NCBI RefSeq assembly: GCF_009674685.1
Contig: NZ_WKJI01000004.1
Coordinates: 94,427-158,426 of the forward strand
Direction: 5' to 3'
Length of the DNA stretch: 64,000 bases
Source of the DNA: Pedobacter puniceum
Lineage (GTDB): Bacteria > Bacteroidota > Bacteroidia > Sphingobacteriales > Sphingobacteriaceae
Below the pieces are notes generated by a model that was not told where the DNA came from, made no database searches, and saw only the letters and a list, made by a program, of their open reading frames with translations. This document shows positions 51,741 through 60,715 of the stretch, one piece after another. The position numbers were made by a program, and so were the translations under genes. Each line of letters opens with the position of its first letter. Positions within the stretch are counted from its first letter, which is position 1.

Positions 51741-52358
51741 TTAAAAATAAATTCTGGTGCCAAAGCCTAGCTTAAAAATGTCATTTACGTCTAGACGCCT
51801 CATATTTTGAAAATAGCTAACGAAATAAAGTTCATTAGTGTTAAATTCTGAATAAAGACTTATACTTTTTATCCTTGATGTCTTTAAAATCTTTTGAGCA
51901 TCAAGTTTAATTTCAGTGCTTACAGTAATATGAGGTCTAAAAGCAGTTGACCACCAATAATAACCTTTTGGATAATCATCATCATCCCAAGAAGAATCAT
52001 AATCACCACCAGCATGATAGGATAAAAAAGCTCCAGGATTTACAGGTAGTATTAAAGCCCAGTCTGATAATTTTACAGCAAATGGTCTCCAACAAAATTT
52101 TGCTGCTATAATATTTAAATCTCCACCAAATTTAGCGGGTACATATCCATAGCTGATGTCTAAAGTACTTGAGTGACTTTTATTAAGATAGTAACCTGCA
52201 CCAAGACTGAAAAAACCGATGCTTCCAGCATGCTGTATGGTGATACTGCTAGGTATATACCACTTATGTTTCACAGAATCTGTTTCTTGAGCAAAGCTTA
52301 ATTTGCTTATAAACAAACAAAGCGCAATTAAATATATTCTAGTAGCTGATATTTTCAT
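51741..52358 (-). CDS. Exported outer-membrane-like protein
   Basis: This encodes 205 residues with a signal peptide (1-23). Aromatic-rich alternating strands (for example SIGFFSLGAGYYLNKSHS) suggest a small beta-barrel. The start overlaps the preceding metallophosphoesterase gene by 20 bases, so the two are translated together. I know no family name. Confidence 0.68.
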   Translation of the reverse strand: MKISATRIYLIALCLFISKLSFAQETDSVKHKWYIPSSITIQHAGSIGFFSLGAGYYLNKSHSSTLDISYGYVPAKFGGDLNIIAAKFCWRPFAVKLSDWALILPVNPGAFLSYHAGGDYDSSWDDDDYPKGYYWWSTAFRPHITVSTEIKLDAQKILKTSRIKSISLYSEFNTNELYFVSYFQNMRRLDVNDIFKLGFGTRIYF

Positions 52359-53157
52359 TTTTAATTAATTTGCCATTAGCAATTTCTACATATAAGCATT
52401 CTCTGTTGGTAACAGCGTCTGTTACGATAAACGGAACTCCTCCTGCTATGGGGTAATATAAATCGCTGTTGTTTTCATGAGCAAATAAGCAAGCTACTAC
52501 TTTAGGAGTGTTAAATAAATTAATGTAAGCATCTTCCATAGATGGATCAAAATCTCCACCTCTGGGTGGGATGTGTGCTACCCCTACTATAGCCTCAACT
52601 TCATTGCCGGTTTGTAATTCTTGTGCTATCCATTTTAAATCAGGTACATTCCCATTAAACTGATATTCTCTGCTGTTATCATCATGGCAAATGAATTTTA
52701 CTCCTTTGTGCGTGAAAGTGAAATTTAAATCACCAAACATTTTTAGATAAACATTTCTACCGTTAGCTATTAAATCATGATTTCCAATAACAGCTAAATA
52801 AGGCACTTTTAAGCCCGCATATATATCGGTTACCCAAACCATTTCTTGTAGTAAGCCAAAATCAGATATATCACCACTAAGGATTACAAAATCTAGCTTA
52901 GTGAATTTAGAATTTATGAGGTTTACTAAAGCAGTGGCTTGGTCATAAGAACGTTGTGTATCTCCGGTAAGGATAAATCTTAAGGTATCATCCGCAGATT
53001 GTTGTTTTGCTAATTTAGCTATGTTTTTTGCGTTTATTGCCGATGCACTATTTTTTGAGAAGCTTTGATTTGGGCTGTATTCTAATTTATTACAAGATAA
53101 AGTAATGAAAGAAATTAGAAGTATAAGTAAATAGGTAAAAGATGTATTTGCCAACAT
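52339..53157 (-). CDS. Calcineurin-like metallophosphoesterase lipoprotein
   Basis: This encodes 272 residues. The lipobox is ITLSC (Cys near residue 22). The metal-binding motifs are GDTQRS (about 65), GDISDFG, GNHDLIA and AHIPP, in the order of the calcineurin-like phosphoesterases. The usual GHxH final motif appears as FAHENN. It acts outside the cytoplasm on an unknown phosphoester. The exported protein gene downstream overlaps it by 20 bases. Confidence 0.86.
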   Translation of the reverse strand: MLANTSFTYLLILLISFITLSCNKLEYSPNQSFSKNSASAINAKNIAKLAKQQSADDTLRFILTGDTQRSYDQATALVNLINSKFTKLDFVILSGDISDFGLLQEMVWVTDIYAGLKVPYLAVIGNHDLIANGRNVYLKMFGDLNFTFTHKGVKFICHDDNSREYQFNGNVPDLKWIAQELQTGNEVEAIVGVAHIPPRGGDFDPSMEDAYINLFNTPKVVACLFAHENNSDLYYPIAGGVPFIVTDAVTNRECLYVEIANGKLIKNENISY

Positions 53158-53225
53158 ATGATATTTTTGTCAGCAATAATCAATTATTTAGCCAGTATAT
53201 TTTTTTTTAAGTTACAGTAAAGAAT

Positions 53226-54080
53226 TTAAACAATTTGTTGCTTATAATCTTTCAAATCGAAAGTTTTATGAAGTCTGATTCCCTTTTCTGTTATCTGTAA
53301 CGTACAACATTCATGAAGTGGGTCATGTTCTAAAATTAGGATATAGTTGTTTTTTTCTGCTAACTCTAAAATCCTTTTTTTCTCTTCTAAAGTTTTTAAA
53401 GGAAACATATCATAAGACATAACATAGGGTTGGGGGATATGGCCAACGGAAGGAAGTAAATCTGCCATATACAAGAATGTTGTATCATCGATATGAATTT
53501 CAGGAAGCATCATCGCATCTGTATGACCAAAAGCAAAGCGTATTTTAATATTTTCTGAAAAAGCATAACCATCTTCTACTGGGATGAATTTTAGCTGCCC
53601 GCTTTCTTGTATTGGTAAAATATTTTCTTTTAAAAAGGATGCTTTTTCCCTAGCATTAGGTGAAACAGCCCATTCCCAATGTTGTTGATTGCTCCAGAAA
53701 GTTGCATTTTTAAATGCCGGAACAAGGCGGGTGCCTTCTTTTACTATAGAGCCACCACAATGGTCAAAATGTAAGTGTGTTAAAATAACATCAGTAATAT
53801 CATCTTTACTGTAGCCAAGTTTAGCCAGTGAATTATCTAAAGTAGCATCGCCATGTAAATGATAATGACTTAGAAATTTTTCATCTTGCTTATCTCCAAT
53901 ACCGTTATCAACTAAAATGAGTTTATCACCGTCTTCAATTAGCAAACAACGCATAGCCCAAGTGCATAGGTTATTTTCATCTGCTGGGTTAGTTTTATTC
54001 CAAATAGCTTTAGGCACAACGCCAAACATAGCGCCGCCATCTAATTTAAAAAAACCGGTATCTATGGTATGGAGTTTCAT
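53226..54080 (-). CDS. MBL-fold metallo-hydrolase
   Basis: This encodes 284 residues with no signal peptide. The metal site THLHFDHCGG (His102, His104, Asp106, His107) and further His residues (GHTDAM and LEHDP) match the metallo-beta-lactamase fold close to the lactonase-like group. The substrate is unknown. It lies 101 bases beyond the start of lpdA on the same strand, separated by a low-complexity repeat. Confidence 0.9.
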   Translation of the reverse strand: MKLHTIDTGFFKLDGGAMFGVVPKAIWNKTNPADENNLCTWAMRCLLIEDGDKLILVDNGIGDKQDEKFLSHYHLHGDATLDNSLAKLGYSKDDITDVILTHLHFDHCGGSIVKEGTRLVPAFKNATFWSNQQHWEWAVSPNAREKASFLKENILPIQESGQLKFIPVEDGYAFSENIKIRFAFGHTDAMMLPEIHIDDTTFLYMADLLPSVGHIPQPYVMSYDMFPLKTLEEKKRILELAEKNNYILILEHDPLHECCTLQITEKGIRLHKTFDLKDYKQQIV

Positions 54081-54178
54081 ATTAGTTTGTTAGGTATTAG
54101 TTGGTTAGTTTGTTAGAACTTGGAGGTAGCTTATTATAAATCACTAACCATCTAACAAACCAACCATCTAATAAACTA
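54081..54178. repeat. Low-complexity inverted repeat (TTAGTTGGTTAG / CTAACCAACTAA type)
   Basis: The whole spacer between the MBL gene and lpdA is made of repeated TTAGTTTGTTAG/TTAGTTGGTTAG units (54083-54116), a unique core, and the reverse-complement-like CTAACCATCTAACAAACC units (54143-54176). The arms can pair imperfectly. The same type of sequence (CTAACCAAC) occurs at 7626-7650. Confidence 0.65.
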
Positions 54179-54180
54179 TT

Positions 54181-55569
54181 TTACAAATGAATCACTTCTC
54201 CGTAAGCATCAGCAGCAGCTTCCATAATGGCTTCGCTCATGGTAGGGTGTGGGTGTACAGATTTTATGATTTCCATACCTGTAGTCTCTAGTTTTCTAGC
54301 TACTACAACCTCAGCAATCATTTCTGTAACATTGGTTCCTATCATGTGTGCACCAAGGAATTCGCCATATTTAGCGTCAAAAATAACTTTAACAAAGCCA
54401 TCTTTAGCACCTGCGGCACTTGCTTTTCCTGAGGCAGAGAATGGGAATTTACCTACTTTAATTTCGTAACCTGCTTCTTTTGCTTTTTTCTCAGTATAAC
54501 CAACCGAGGCAATTTCAGGTGAGCAATAAGTACATCCAGGGATATTGTTATAATCTAGAGGCTCTGGGTGGTGACCAGCGATTTTCTCAACACAAATAAT
54601 TCCCTCTGCGGAAGCAACGTGAGCAAGGGCTTGGCCCATTACAATATCACCAATGGCGTAAACACCATCTACATTGGTTTTATAGAATTTATCTACTAAA
54701 ACCTTTCCTTTATCAGTTTTAACACCAACTTCTTCTAAACCAATTCCTTCTATATTGGTGGTAACACCAACAGCAGATAAAACAATCTCAGCTTCTATTT
54801 CTTTAACTCCGCTTTCTGTTTTGATAGAAACTTTACAAAGTTCTCCGCTGGTATTAACCGCTTCTACAGAAGATTTAGTCATAATCTCTATACCCACTTT
54901 TTTGAAAGAACGAGCTAGTTGTTTTGAGATTTCTTCATCCTCAACAGGGACAATGTTATCCATAAACTCAACAATTGTAACTTTTGTACCCATTGTTGCA
55001 TAGAAATAGGCAAACTCAACACCAATAGCGCCAGACCCTACTACCACTAAACTTTTAGGTAGTTTTGGAAGTACCATAGCATCGCGGTAGCCAATAATTT
55101 TTTTACCGTCTTGTTTTAAGTTAGGTAGCTCTCTAGAACGGCCGCCTGTTGCTAAAATGGTATGTTTAGCGGTGTACTCTTTTACAGAACCGTCAGCAGC
55201 TTTAACCTCTACTTTACCGCCTTTTTTTATTTTTCCAAATCCCATGATGACATCGATTTTATTCTTCTTCATCAAGAATTGGATTCCTTTACTCATGCCA
55301 TCGGCAACACCACGACTTCTTTTAACAACAGCTTCAAAATCAGCTTCGGCACCATTAACTTTAATACCGTAATCAGCAGCATGATTGATATATTCAAAAA
55401 CTTGTGCACTTTTCAACAATGCTTTTGTTGGTATACAACCCCAGTTTAGGCAAATTCCACCTAAAGATTCTTTTTCTATAATAGCTGTTTTTAAGCCCAA
55501 CTGCGCTGCTCTAATAGCTGCAACATAACCACCAGGACCGCTACCAATAACAATAAGATCGTAATTCAT
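54181..55569 (-). CDS. lpdA: Dihydrolipoyl dehydrogenase (E3)
   Basis: E3 reoxidises dihydrolipoyl groups of 2-oxo-acid dehydrogenase complexes with NAD+. The protein has 462 residues. It has the FAD-binding GSGPGGYVAAI (9-19), the redox pair Cys40/Cys45 in GGICLNWGCIPTKA, a second dinucleotide fold near VVVGSGAIGVEF, and the C-terminal HPHPTMSEA with the catalytic His. No E1/E2 genes are nearby, so this is a stand-alone E3. Confidence 0.96.
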   Translation of the reverse strand: MNYDLIVIGSGPGGYVAAIRAAQLGLKTAIIEKESLGGICLNWGCIPTKALLKSAQVFEYINHAADYGIKVNGAEADFEAVVKRSRGVADGMSKGIQFLMKKNKIDVIMGFGKIKKGGKVEVKAADGSVKEYTAKHTILATGGRSRELPNLKQDGKKIIGYRDAMVLPKLPKSLVVVGSGAIGVEFAYFYATMGTKVTIVEFMDNIVPVEDEEISKQLARSFKKVGIEIMTKSSVEAVNTSGELCKVSIKTESGVKEIEAEIVLSAVGVTTNIEGIGLEEVGVKTDKGKVLVDKFYKTNVDGVYAIGDIVMGQALAHVASAEGIICVEKIAGHHPEPLDYNNIPGCTYCSPEIASVGYTEKKAKEAGYEIKVGKFPFSASGKASAAGAKDGFVKVIFDAKYGEFLGAHMIGTNVTEMIAEVVVARKLETTGMEIIKSVHPHPTMSEAIMEAAADAYGEVIHL

Positions 55570-55745
55570 ATCTATTTAAATTTGGCCTCGAATTTAAGAA
55601 AATAATCTAAAAAGGGGAGTGAAGTATTAACATAACAATGCTTTTAAATATCAACTAGATATAATAATTGTAAAATGTTAATAAATTCTTTGTGGATTTA
55701 ACATTAATTTAATGTAATTCTTCATGCAAAGTGATTTCTTCAAGT

Positions 55746-55753
55746 TATCTTTG
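55746..55753 (+). promoter_or_regulatory. -7 promoter box of the Oar-like gene
   Basis: TATCTTTG matches TAnnTTTG and puts the start near 55757, about 24 bases before the ATG at 55781. Upstream at 55695-55714 lies GATTTAACATTAATTTAATG, nearly identical to a segment over the rpoD promoter. Confidence 0.5.
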
Positions 55754-55780
55754 TTGCTAATTAACACTAACTTATAATTT

Positions 55781-58700
55781 ATGAAGAAGTATTTACTAAC
55801 ACTAAATTACTTGTTTGTACTGATGCTAGCAGTCACTTCTGTGGCTTACGGGCAGATTACAACTAGTAGCATGACAGGGACAGTTAAAGACTCTAAAGGC
55901 GCTTTGCCAGGAGCTACTGTCAAAGTACTACATCAGCCTACAGGAACTGTTTATAGTACAGTTACAAACTCTGACGGACGTTACAGTATTAACAACATGA
56001 GAGTAGGTGGTCCTTACATTTTAGAGGCAACTTTCATAGGATTCAATCCTTCTAAATCAAGTAACATTTATTTAAAATTAGGAGAAACTGGGAATTATGA
56101 TATCACTTTATCTGAGTCAGGTACTCAGTTAGCTGAAGTTCAAGTTCTAGCAAGAAGGGATAATGTTCTTAATAGTAAAAGAACAGGAGCTGCAACAAAT
56201 ATTGGTAAAGAGCAAATAGAAAATTTACCAACCTTAAGCAGATCTTTACAAGATTTTACCAGACTAACACCTCAAGCAAACGGGAACTCTTTTGGCGGAG
56301 CAAATAACAGATTCAACAATATTACTATCGATGGAGCTGTTAACAATGATGTTTTTGGTTTGTCAGGTAGTGGAACACCAGGAGGCCAAGCAAGTACTCA
56401 GCCTATTTCTCTAGATGCAATTCAAGAGATACAAGTTGTACTTGCACCGTACGATGTGACTTTAGGTAATTTTACAGGAGCCGGTGTGAACGCAGTTACT
56501 AGATCAGGAACGAATAACTTTGAAGGGTCAGCCTATTTTTTCGGTAGAAATGAAAATACCCAGGGTAAAAATGTTTTAACTAATGCAAAATCGACAGCCT
56601 ATACAGATAATCAGATGGGTTTCAGAATTGGTGGGCCAATTATTAAGAATAAGTTATTCTTTTTTGCAAATGCTGAGATAGGTAGAAGACAAGCTCCATT
56701 AACTAATAATGCAGGTGATGCTGGTGCAGGGATTACAACTGCTATTGCTCAACAAATTGCTAACTATACTCTAGATACCTATGATTATAACGTAGGTTCT
56801 TTTGGGAGTCAGGATTTATCTAGAGAAAACACTAAGATTTTTGGAAAGGTTGATTGGAACATTGATACTAAAAATCAATTAACTGTTAGATATAATTATA
56901 TCAATGCTTTTGATGATAACCTTACAAGATCTGCTACTTTTTTTAATTTCGGGAATAACGGATATAAGTTTACTAATAAACAACATGTAGGAGTAGCCGA
57001 ATTAAGAACTAAAATTAATGATAGATTTTCAAATAACTTATTAATCGGTTATACTCGTATTAGAGATGCAAGAGATACTGAGGGAGATTTGTTTCCTTCC
57101 GTAACTATCAATAATATCGGTGGTGTATCTGGTGTAAGTGCGGAGTTTGGATCTCAAAGAAGTTCAGTAGCTAATGAGTTAGATCAGGATATCTTGGAGT
57201 TCACTAATAACTTAAAAATCAATTTAGGAAAGCATAATGTGACTGTTGGTACTCATAATGAATTCTTTTCATTTAGAAATTTATTTATTAATAATTTTAA
57301 TGGTAGATGGACTTTTAATAATTTGAATGACTATTTAAACAACAGTACTCCAAGACAAGTTCAAGCTACAGTTTCTAGAATAACAGGTAATCCAAGACCT
57401 GCAGCTGAGTTTAAGGCAGCGCAGCTAGGCTTTTATGCTCAAGATGAATTTGAAGCAGCTAAAGGTTTGAAATTAACAGCAGGATTGAGAGTTGATATTC
57501 CTATTTTTGGTGATAAACCTTTAGCCAACCCTACGTTAGCCGCTTCTTTCCCGGGTTTTAGAACCGATAGAACACCAAGTAGTAGTCCTTTATTTGCACC
57601 ACGTTTAGGTTTTAATTATGATGTGTTTGGAGATAGATCTGTTCAATTAAGAGGTGGAACAGGTATTTTTTCTGGTCGTGTGCCATTTGTTTGGATGTCT
57701 AATCAATACGGAAATAGCGGTATGTTATTTAGTACTGTGGATGTTCTTGGTACAGCAAATCCAGCTTTAAGATTTATAGCTGACCCTAATGATCAATCTT
57801 CTGCAGGTGCAGGTTCTAATAGAGCTGAAGTTAACTTAGTTTCAGAAAATTTTAAAGTACCACAAGTTTTCAGAACTAATTTTGCAGCAGATTTTAAATT
57901 ACCTTTAGGCATAGTAGCAACGTTAGAAGGTATTTATTCTAAAACATTAAACAATGTTGTTTATAGCGATATAAATTTAGTGGCTAATACTGGAAATAGA
58001 TTAAATCCAATTTTTTCTGGTAATGCCGATAACAGATTAACATATGGCGCTAAAGTTGATAATCCTAACTTTACGAATGTTATTTTATTAGATAATTCTA
58101 ACAAAGGGTATACTTATAGCTTAACTGCTCAGTTACAGAAAAACTTTGATAATGGTTTATCAGCAATGATAGCTTACACCAATAGTGAAGCAAAATCTGT
58201 TAATGATGGTGGAAGTAGTACTGCTCTATCAAACTGGGAATTTGTACAAATTGTAAATAATCCTAATAACCCTGATTTAGCAACCTCAAATTTCCAAACT
58301 CGTCATAGGATAATTGGATCTTTAAATTATTATTTAGCTTACGGTAAACAAAAGAGTTTTGGAACAGGTGTGTCTTTATTTTACGCAGGTTTCTCTGGTC
58401 AAAGATTCACATATTTGTATAACGGTGATCTTAACGGTGACGGTCGTTTTTCAAATGATTTATTGTATGTTCCACGTTTTCAGTCAGAAATTAAATTATT
58501 ACCTCTAAGTGCTTCTGGAGCTAATCCTGCTCTTACAGTAGATCAACAGTGGGCAGCTCTTAATGCATTCATTGAATCAGATCCTTATTTAAGAAAAATG
58601 CGAGGTAAATATACTGAAAGAAATGGGGCAGAAGCACCTTTTCAACATCAATTTGATCTTAGAATAACCCAAGATTTAGGAGGAGTTATCAAAGGTACTA

Positions 58701-58939
58701 AGAACAAAATACAACTTACTTTTGATGTGTTTAATGTAGGAAACCTAATTAATAAAGATTGGGGTAGACAATATTTTGTTACAAACCAAGCTTTACAGTT
58801 AATTAGTTATACATCTAATTCAAATCCTGCTAACGCTGGATTTACCTTTAGAGCGCCAGCAAATGGTAAAGGTTATCAAACTTCACCTTTCGGCTCTGCA
58901 TGGTCTGGTCAATTTGGTGTCAGATATATATTTAATTAA
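55781..58939 (+). CDS. Oar-like TonB-dependent receptor with carboxypeptidase-regulatory domain
   Basis: This encodes 1052 residues. Signal peptide 1-24, then a carboxypeptidase-regulatory-like domain (about 26-112, with GTVKDSKGALPGATVKV), a plug domain (about 125-240) and a long barrel ending in FGVRYIFN. The size, the domain order and the N-terminal repeat region match Oar-type outer-membrane proteins, which occur widely in Bacteroidota and Myxococcota. The substrate is unknown. It is monocistronic with a clear terminator. Confidence 0.92.
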   Translation: MKKYLLTLNYLFVLMLAVTSVAYGQITTSSMTGTVKDSKGALPGATVKVLHQPTGTVYSTVTNSDGRYSINNMRVGGPYILEATFIGFNPSKSSNIYLKLGETGNYDITLSESGTQLAEVQVLARRDNVLNSKRTGAATNIGKEQIENLPTLSRSLQDFTRLTPQANGNSFGGANNRFNNITIDGAVNNDVFGLSGSGTPGGQASTQPISLDAIQEIQVVLAPYDVTLGNFTGAGVNAVTRSGTNNFEGSAYFFGRNENTQGKNVLTNAKSTAYTDNQMGFRIGGPIIKNKLFFFANAEIGRRQAPLTNNAGDAGAGITTAIAQQIANYTLDTYDYNVGSFGSQDLSRENTKIFGKVDWNIDTKNQLTVRYNYINAFDDNLTRSATFFNFGNNGYKFTNKQHVGVAELRTKINDRFSNNLLIGYTRIRDARDTEGDLFPSVTINNIGGVSGVSAEFGSQRSSVANELDQDILEFTNNLKINLGKHNVTVGTHNEFFSFRNLFINNFNGRWTFNNLNDYLNNSTPRQVQATVSRITGNPRPAAEFKAAQLGFYAQDEFEAAKGLKLTAGLRVDIPIFGDKPLANPTLAASFPGFRTDRTPSSSPLFAPRLGFNYDVFGDRSVQLRGGTGIFSGRVPFVWMSNQYGNSGMLFSTVDVLGTANPALRFIADPNDQSSAGAGSNRAEVNLVSENFKVPQVFRTNFAADFKLPLGIVATLEGIYSKTLNNVVYSDINLVANTGNRLNPIFSGNADNRLTYGAKVDNPNFTNVILLDNSNKGYTYSLTAQLQKNFDNGLSAMIAYTNSEAKSVNDGGSSTALSNWEFVQIVNNPNNPDLATSNFQTRHRIIGSLNYYLAYGKQKSFGTGVSLFYAGFSGQRFTYLYNGDLNGDGRFSNDLLYVPRFQSEIKLLPLSASGANPALTVDQQWAALNAFIESDPYLRKMRGKYTERNGAEAPFQHQFDLRITQDLGGVIKGTKNKIQLTFDVFNVGNLINKDWGRQYFVTNQALQLISYTSNSNPANAGFTFRAPANGKGYQTSPFGSAWSGQFGVRYIFN

Positions 58940-58958
58940 TCTTAAGTCAGTAATTCTT

Positions 58959-58995
58959 AAAGCCGCTTCAAAATATAATTGAAGCGGCTTTTTTA
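58959..58995 (+). terminator. Rho-independent terminator after the Oar-like gene
   Basis: Perfect 13-bp arms, 58959-58971 (AAAGCCGCTTCAA) and 58979-58991 (TTGAAGCGGCTTT), with a seven-base loop and a T-run. Confidence 0.9.
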
Positions 58996-59066
58996 TTTCT
59001 CAAAATCCAGGTATCATCTTCTCTCGTAAGTAGTTCTAAAAATTCATAACCTTAAAAAGAACTTAT

Positions 59067-60587
59067 ATGATCAAAACATTTAGACACACGAGATTAAAGG
59101 TACAGCTACTTTTTCTCTTATTACTTGACGTTGGAATTACAGCCTGTAAAAAGGATAGTAATAATATTAACAAACCAGATATTGTTTTTTATGCTTTAGG
59201 CAGTAACAATCAGTTAATGCAATATAATGCAAATAACACACAGATGCCTATGGGGGCTACACTTAATATTACTGGTTTGCAAACTTCTGAAACTATTTTA
59301 GCTATAGATTTTAGACCAGCAACAGGTCAACTATATGGTTTAGGTAGTTCGAGTAGAATATATGCTATCAATCTTAATACAGGAGCAGCAACAGCAATTG
59401 GCTCTGGAGCTTTTACACCAGCTATTTCTGGTAATATATTGGGTTTTGATTTTAATCCAACTGTAGATAGAATCAGATTAGTTACTTCAACAGGACAAAA
59501 CCTACGCTTACATCCAGAAACTGGTGCTGTTGCCGCAGTAGATGGTAATATCAATGGAATAAATGGTGTAGCTATTTCATCATCAGCTTATACGAATAAT
59601 AAAGCGGGAGCAAGCAGTACAACTTTATTTAATATAGATGTTGTAGCGCAAAAATTGTATAAGCAAGATCCTCCAAACGATGGTAAACTGGTAGAAATTG
59701 GTTCTTTAGGTATATCAGCATCTACAGGTAATTCAGGATTTGATATTTCTGCTGATGGTATTGCTTTAGCCACTATTGCTAATGGCTCTAACACAACCTT
59801 ATATCAAATAGATGTTAATACTGGTGCAGCTACTAATTTAGGTAACTTGGCAAGTAACGCCATAGGCATTGCTATACCAACAGAGCCAGTTGCTTATGCA
59901 GTAGATGATACTAATAATCTATTAATATTTAATCCAAAAAATCCATCAGTTATTACAAAAGCAATCACAGGATTGGGTAATGGGGAAAATATCGTAGGTA
60001 TAGATTTTCGTCCAGTTAACGGACAATTATATGCTTTAAGTAGTGGAAGTAGGCTGTATACCATTAACTTAGCTAGCGGAGCAGCAACTGCAATTGGGCT
60101 ACCACCGCTCTTAGGTTATTTATCTGGAACTTCTTTTGGGTTTGATTTTAACCCAACAGTAGATAGAATAAGAGTAGTAAGCAATACCGGACAAAATTTA
60201 AGACTTAATCCTAATGATGGAGCCTTAGCAGCAACAGATGGGATGCTTAACCCTGGTACACCAACGGTAACTGCTGCTGCTTATACTAATAACTTTGCTG
60301 GTGCTACTACTACCGTATTATTTGATATAGATGTAAATAGCGATAGATTATTTACACAAATCCCTCCAAATGATGGAACCTTAGTTGGGGTTGGCACAGG
60401 TCTAGGTGTTAATGTTGATGCAGCAAATGGTTTTGATATTGGCGGAACAACAGGAATAGCCTATGCTATACTAACTTCTAGTAATGTTTCTAAAATTTAT
60501 CAGATAAATTTAACAACAGGTATTGCTACAGCAGTTGCAGATTTTCCAAAACAAGTAAGAGGTTTTGCTTTAGGTCTAGGATTCTAG
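59067..60587 (+). CDS. Lipoprotein with tandem DUF4394 domains
   Basis: This encodes 506 residues. The lipobox is GITAC (Cys near residue 27). Two similar halves follow, about 40-275 and 280-506, each with YALGSNNQLMQYN- or YAVDDTNNLLIFN-like starts, the GFDFNPTVDRIR segment and PPNDG. This is the DUF4394 unit, which looks like a beta-propeller or lectin-like surface domain of unknown role. It stands alone between two terminators. Confidence 0.85.
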   Translation: MIKTFRHTRLKVQLLFLLLLDVGITACKKDSNNINKPDIVFYALGSNNQLMQYNANNTQMPMGATLNITGLQTSETILAIDFRPATGQLYGLGSSSRIYAINLNTGAATAIGSGAFTPAISGNILGFDFNPTVDRIRLVTSTGQNLRLHPETGAVAAVDGNINGINGVAISSSAYTNNKAGASSTTLFNIDVVAQKLYKQDPPNDGKLVEIGSLGISASTGNSGFDISADGIALATIANGSNTTLYQIDVNTGAATNLGNLASNAIGIAIPTEPVAYAVDDTNNLLIFNPKNPSVITKAITGLGNGENIVGIDFRPVNGQLYALSSGSRLYTINLASGAATAIGLPPLLGYLSGTSFGFDFNPTVDRIRVVSNTGQNLRLNPNDGALAATDGMLNPGTPTVTAAAYTNNFAGATTTVLFDIDVNSDRLFTQIPPNDGTLVGVGTGLGVNVDAANGFDIGGTTGIAYAILTSSNVSKIYQINLTTGIATAVADFPKQVRGFALGLGF

Positions 60588-60610
60588 CTTTTATTTTAAT
60601 TTAATGGTTG

Positions 60611-60641
60611 GCCATCAGGATATTATTCTGATGGCTTTTTT
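60611..60641 (+). terminator. Rho-independent terminator after the DUF4394 gene
   Basis: GCCATCAG and CTGATGGC (60611-60618 and 60628-60635) form an 8-bp stem with a nine-base loop, followed by T. Confidence 0.87.
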
Positions 60642-60688
60642 ATTTTGTAACAATTGCATGAAAAAAAACACAATCTTGTTTTTAACGT

Positions 60689-60696
60689 TAATTTTG
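60689..60696 (+). promoter_or_regulatory. -7 promoter box of the S46 peptidase gene
   Basis: TAATTTTG fits TAnnTTTG and gives a leader of about 17 bases before the ATG at 60716. The palindrome TTAACGTTAA (60682-60691) overlaps the box. Confidence 0.5.
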
Positions 60697-60715
60697 AATT
60701 GATAACACTAGAAAA

